Notes under the pieces: model-generated
Database searches by the model: none
What the model was told of the DNA's origin: nothing
The model's input: the letters and a program-made list of their open reading frames with translations, nothing else
Program-made: the position numbers and the translations under genes
Origin: Mucilaginibacter sp. OK098
GTDB taxonomy: Bacteria; Bacteroidota; Bacteroidia; Sphingobacteriales; Sphingobacteriaceae
NCBI RefSeq assembly: GCF_900142915.1
Contig: NZ_FRCM01000007.1
Coordinates: forward strand, 124,001-188,000
DNA length: 64,000 nucleotides
Direction of reading: 5' to 3'
Part shown: piece after piece, positions 61,973 to 64,000 of the stretch
Layout of the letters: the number at the start of each line of letters is the position of its first letter
Numbering within the stretch: the stretch's first letter is position 1

Positions 61973-62290
61973 TTAATTATTGGTTTGAAGTTGGTTAAGC
62001 AAATCATCAAGTTTATCAAGCCGTTTTTCCCAAAGTTTTTTATAGGGTTCAACCCAGGTGGCTACCTCATTTAATCTATCTAGTTTTATCTCGCAATAAC
62101 GCTCCCTTCCCTTCTGGTTTATTACAACAATGCCGCATTCGGTTAATATTTTAACATGATTTGATATAGCCTGCCTGCTAATATCAAAAGCATCAGCTAT
62201 ACCATTTAAGGTAAGGCTTTCATTGGCTATTACTTTAATTATCTCGCGCCTTACCGGGTCGGCTATTGCCTGGAATACATCTCTTCTCAT
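61973..62290 (-). CDS. ArsR-family winged helix regulator
   Basis: 105 residues from the ATG at 62290; an upstream ATG at 62311 is in frame but would place codons inside the operator. MRRDVFQAIADPVRREIIKVI is the standard start. DAFDISRQAISNHVKILTECGIVVI is the DNA-binding helix-turn-helix (about residues 35-60), and GRERYCEIKLDRLNEV the wing and following helix. No metal-binding Cys pair is visible, so the inducer is not obviously a metal. It likely represses its own operon. Confidence 0.9.
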   Translation of the reverse strand: MRRDVFQAIADPVRREIIKVIANESLTLNGIADAFDISRQAISNHVKILTECGIVVINQKGRERYCEIKLDRLNEVATWVEPYKKLWEKRLDKLDDLLNQLQTNN

Positions 62291-62307
62291 CTTTTTCTTA
62301 CAATTAC

Positions 62308-62353
62308 GCAATCATTCGATTGCAAATATAAATGCAATCATTCAATTGCGCAA
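62308..62353 (-). promoter_or_regulatory. Promoter and twin operator of the ArsR operon
   Basis: On the minus strand TTG (62351-62353) and TATATTTG (62323-62330), 20 bases apart, form a very good Bacteroidota promoter. Two 16-bp near-identical sites lie in it: GCAATCATTCGATTGC (62308-62323), covering the transcription start, and GCAATCATTCAATTGC (62334-62349), between the two promoter boxes. Each is an inverted half-site GCAATC / GATTGC with a 4-base spacer. The 26-base pitch suggests that dimers bind one face. Confidence 0.75.
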
Positions 62354-62375
62354 GTGTTTTTTCAATTTATTTTTT

Positions 62376-62391
62376 TGCGTGATTTCACGCA
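62376..62391. promoter_or_regulatory. Palindrome upstream of the histidine kinase
   Basis: TGCGTGATTTCACGCA has two 7-bp arms with a 2-base spacer, flanked by T-rich and A-rich runs. It lies between the divergent ArsR and histidine kinase genes, so it could be a third operator, a terminator or both. Confidence 0.45.
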
Positions 62392-62448
62392 TTTTTTAAT
62401 CAAAAAACACATATTTCCTGTTTTTGCGTTATGATATAGGATATCAAT

Positions 62449-64000
62449 ATGCATAAACAGAGTTTCATCCGATCGGTAAAGGGGAAAATTATTATTGCTG
62501 CCATACTGGCCTGCTTTGCCCTTTTTATGGCCTGGAGCACCAGTAAGGATGCTTTTACGGCTATGCTGAATGCGTTTTCAAACGTTTCGGCCCCAAATGA
62601 AAAGCTGCGCCTTGTTAATGACCTGTCGCGCGGAATAGCCAGGATAGACCAGGTGCAAAAAGCCCGTTTACTAAACAACCCCGACAAGTATTATGGCTTT
62701 AATGATTCAAAAAATTTGATCTTAAAAATTGATACGCTACAAACGTTGTATCCTATAAAATCAACACAGGTGTTAAGGCTTAATACCTTAAGGAAATTAT
62801 TGCAGGACCGCGACCGGTTATTTGCAAACTACGTTAAAGTAAGAGAAGGGCTTATTGACAACAAATCCTTTTCGATCCAGGTGGAAAGCTTAAATGATAT
62901 AGTGGATAAAAGCGCACAGCAGACCGATAGCATGGTTACCACAACCGAAAAAAAGACCTCAACCACAACCGTTTATCCTGCTGCAATTTCAGCGGATGAT
63001 AAAAGAGATAACAGGAGCTTTTTTAACAAACTCTTCGGCAAGAAAAAAGCAAAAGATACAGACTCAGCAAGCAAGCCTTTCCAGATAGTTGCCGAGGAAT
63101 TAAATGTAAAACACGATACATTGGCAAAGGCTATCCAGGATAGTTTGCTGAAAGGACTGGGACAAACCATGAAGGACCTGGAAAAGATCCAGAAAAGAAA
63201 AAGCGCCCTGTTTGTTAACCGGGAAACCGTGCTAACCCGGTCGAGCGCAAATATTATCCGCCAGATAGTAACCATCCTCAAAAAGGTGGAAACTGAAGTA
63301 GTTGTGCAAACCGACTTAAATAACCAGGCTGCAAAAAGCATGGTTCACAGCAGCATTAAGCGCATCAGTATAATTATGCTGGCATTTGTTATCCTTACCG
63401 TTTTACTGGTGTATTTTATTTTGAGGGATATCTCGCGCATAAATAAATATCGTAAAGAACTTGAACTGGCGAAAGACGAAGCTGAATACCATGCGCTGGC
63501 CAAGCACCGTTTCCTGTCGAATATGAGCCATGAGATCCGCACACCGTTGCAATCCATCATAGGTTACGCCGAAATGATCAACCAGCAGGAACATCCGCAG
63601 AAAAAAGATATCGAAGCAATTTACCGGTCATCGGGCCATTTAATGCAGATAGTGAACGAGGTGCTTGACTATAACAGGATCATATCAGGTAAATTCAGCT
63701 TTGCAAATCAACCGTTTGATATGCTGACCCTGCTTGATGAAGTTATATTTGTAATGCGCCTGGAAGCTGATAAAAAGGGCATTGATCTTGAAACTGATTA
63801 TGATAATACAGTTCCGGCTTTTGTAACCGGCGATCCGTTCAGATTAAAACAGATCCTGTTTAACTTATTGGGCAATGCTATTAAGTTTACACAACAAGGC
63901 GGGGTTATTTTAACCGTTAGAGCAGAGCAGGTTGACGGGCAGGTGCAATACCATTTTGATGTAACAGATACTGGCATAGGCCTTGCCGTTGCAGATATAG
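62449..64000 (+). CDS. Membrane sensor histidine kinase, C-terminus cut by window edge
   Basis: I translated this from the ATG at 62449; a stop lies four codons upstream. About 517 residues are visible. Hydrophobic segments at about 13-30 and 305-325 enclose a periplasmic sensing domain of about 275 residues. The latter has a Lys-rich hydrophilic stretch (FFNKLFGKKKAKD, about 191-203). KHRFLSNMSHEIRTPLQS puts the phosphorylated His at 361. NLLGNAIKFTQQGG is the N box and DTGIGL the G1 box. The end is missing, so a receiver or HTH domain cannot be excluded. Confidence 0.88.
   Translation, partial: MHKQSFIRSVKGKIIIAAILACFALFMAWSTSKDAFTAMLNAFSNVSAPNEKLRLVNDLSRGIARIDQVQKARLLNNPDKYYGFNDSKNLILKIDTLQTLYPIKSTQVLRLNTLRKLLQDRDRLFANYVKVREGLIDNKSFSIQVESLNDIVDKSAQQTDSMVTTTEKKTSTTTVYPAAISADDKRDNRSFFNKLFGKKKAKDTDSASKPFQIVAEELNVKHDTLAKAIQDSLLKGLGQTMKDLEKIQKRKSALFVNRETVLTRSSANIIRQIVTILKKVETEVVVQTDLNNQAAKSMVHSSIKRISIIMLAFVILTVLLVYFILRDISRINKYRKELELAKDEAEYHALAKHRFLSNMSHEIRTPLQSIIGYAEMINQQEHPQKKDIEAIYRSSGHLMQIVNEVLDYNRIISGKFSFANQPFDMLTLLDEVIFVMRLEADKKGIDLETDYDNTVPAFVTGDPFRLKQILFNLLGNAIKFTQQGGVILTVRAEQVDGQVQYHFDVTDTGIGLAVADI

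Noticed and set aside
62400..62687. 95-residue minus-strand ORF
   Set aside because: Antisense to the start of the histidine kinase, which is supported by motifs on the plus strand.

Overview
The window looks like a chromosomal segment of a Bacteroidota bacterium, most likely a Sphingobacteriaceae-type organism such as Mucilaginibacter or Pedobacter. The genus is inference. The grounds are moderate GC, few recognisable Shine-Dalgarno sites, promoters of the TTG / TAnnTTTG type, a UpxY-type NusG paralogue in a polysaccharide locus, a Bacteroidota-style ketol-acid reductoisomerase, and the order leuA-leuC-leuD-second LeuA paralogue-leuB. No rRNA, tRNA, CRISPR array, prophage or complete insertion sequence was seen.

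Positions 1-38042 are one almost unbroken minus-strand run, read from right to left. It starts with export and regulatory genes: a Wza-like lipoprotein, a Wzc-like tyrosine autokinase, a UpxY-type antiterminator and asparagine synthase. An ABC polysaccharide exporter follows (Wzm and Wzt, the latter with a C-terminal carbohydrate-binding domain). Next comes a FAD-oxidoreductase / methyltransferase / short-chain dehydrogenase trio. The rest is about 25 glycosyltransferases with two hexapeptide acyltransferases, one membrane acyltransferase and one FkbM methyltransferase. Three GT11 and two GT10 enzymes point to a heavily fucosylated surface glycan. No Wzx flippase, Wzy polymerase or sugar-nucleotide synthesis gene is visible. 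A decayed GT11 fragment and a duplicated two-gene module show that the locus has been growing and losing parts. A plus-strand GT2 and a WecA/MraY-like initiating phosphotransferase follow the operon head (38120-40081).

Positions 40194-44934 hold two glycolytic genes, gapA and pgk. Between them lie another GT11 gene on the opposite strand, a small lipoprotein and a GNAT acetyltransferase. Positions 45031-46033 hold a RelE/ParE-type toxin-antitoxin pair framed by two 136-bp direct repeats with weak terminal inverted repeats.

Positions 46451-61035 are a complete branched-chain amino acid cluster on the plus strand: ilvD, ilvB, ilvN, an O-methyltransferase-like gene, ilvC, an ABM-domain monooxygenase, leuA, leuC, leuD, a second LeuA/CimA-family enzyme, a small membrane ORF, leuB and ilvA. 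Many of the gaps carry a different hairpin or a short repeated word, which is the least ordinary part of this region.

The right end has an ArsR-type regulator with a clear promoter overlapping two copies of an operator, a small membrane protein and an AHSA1/SRPBCC protein, all on the minus strand. A hybrid-type sensor histidine kinase is divergent from them and runs off the window.
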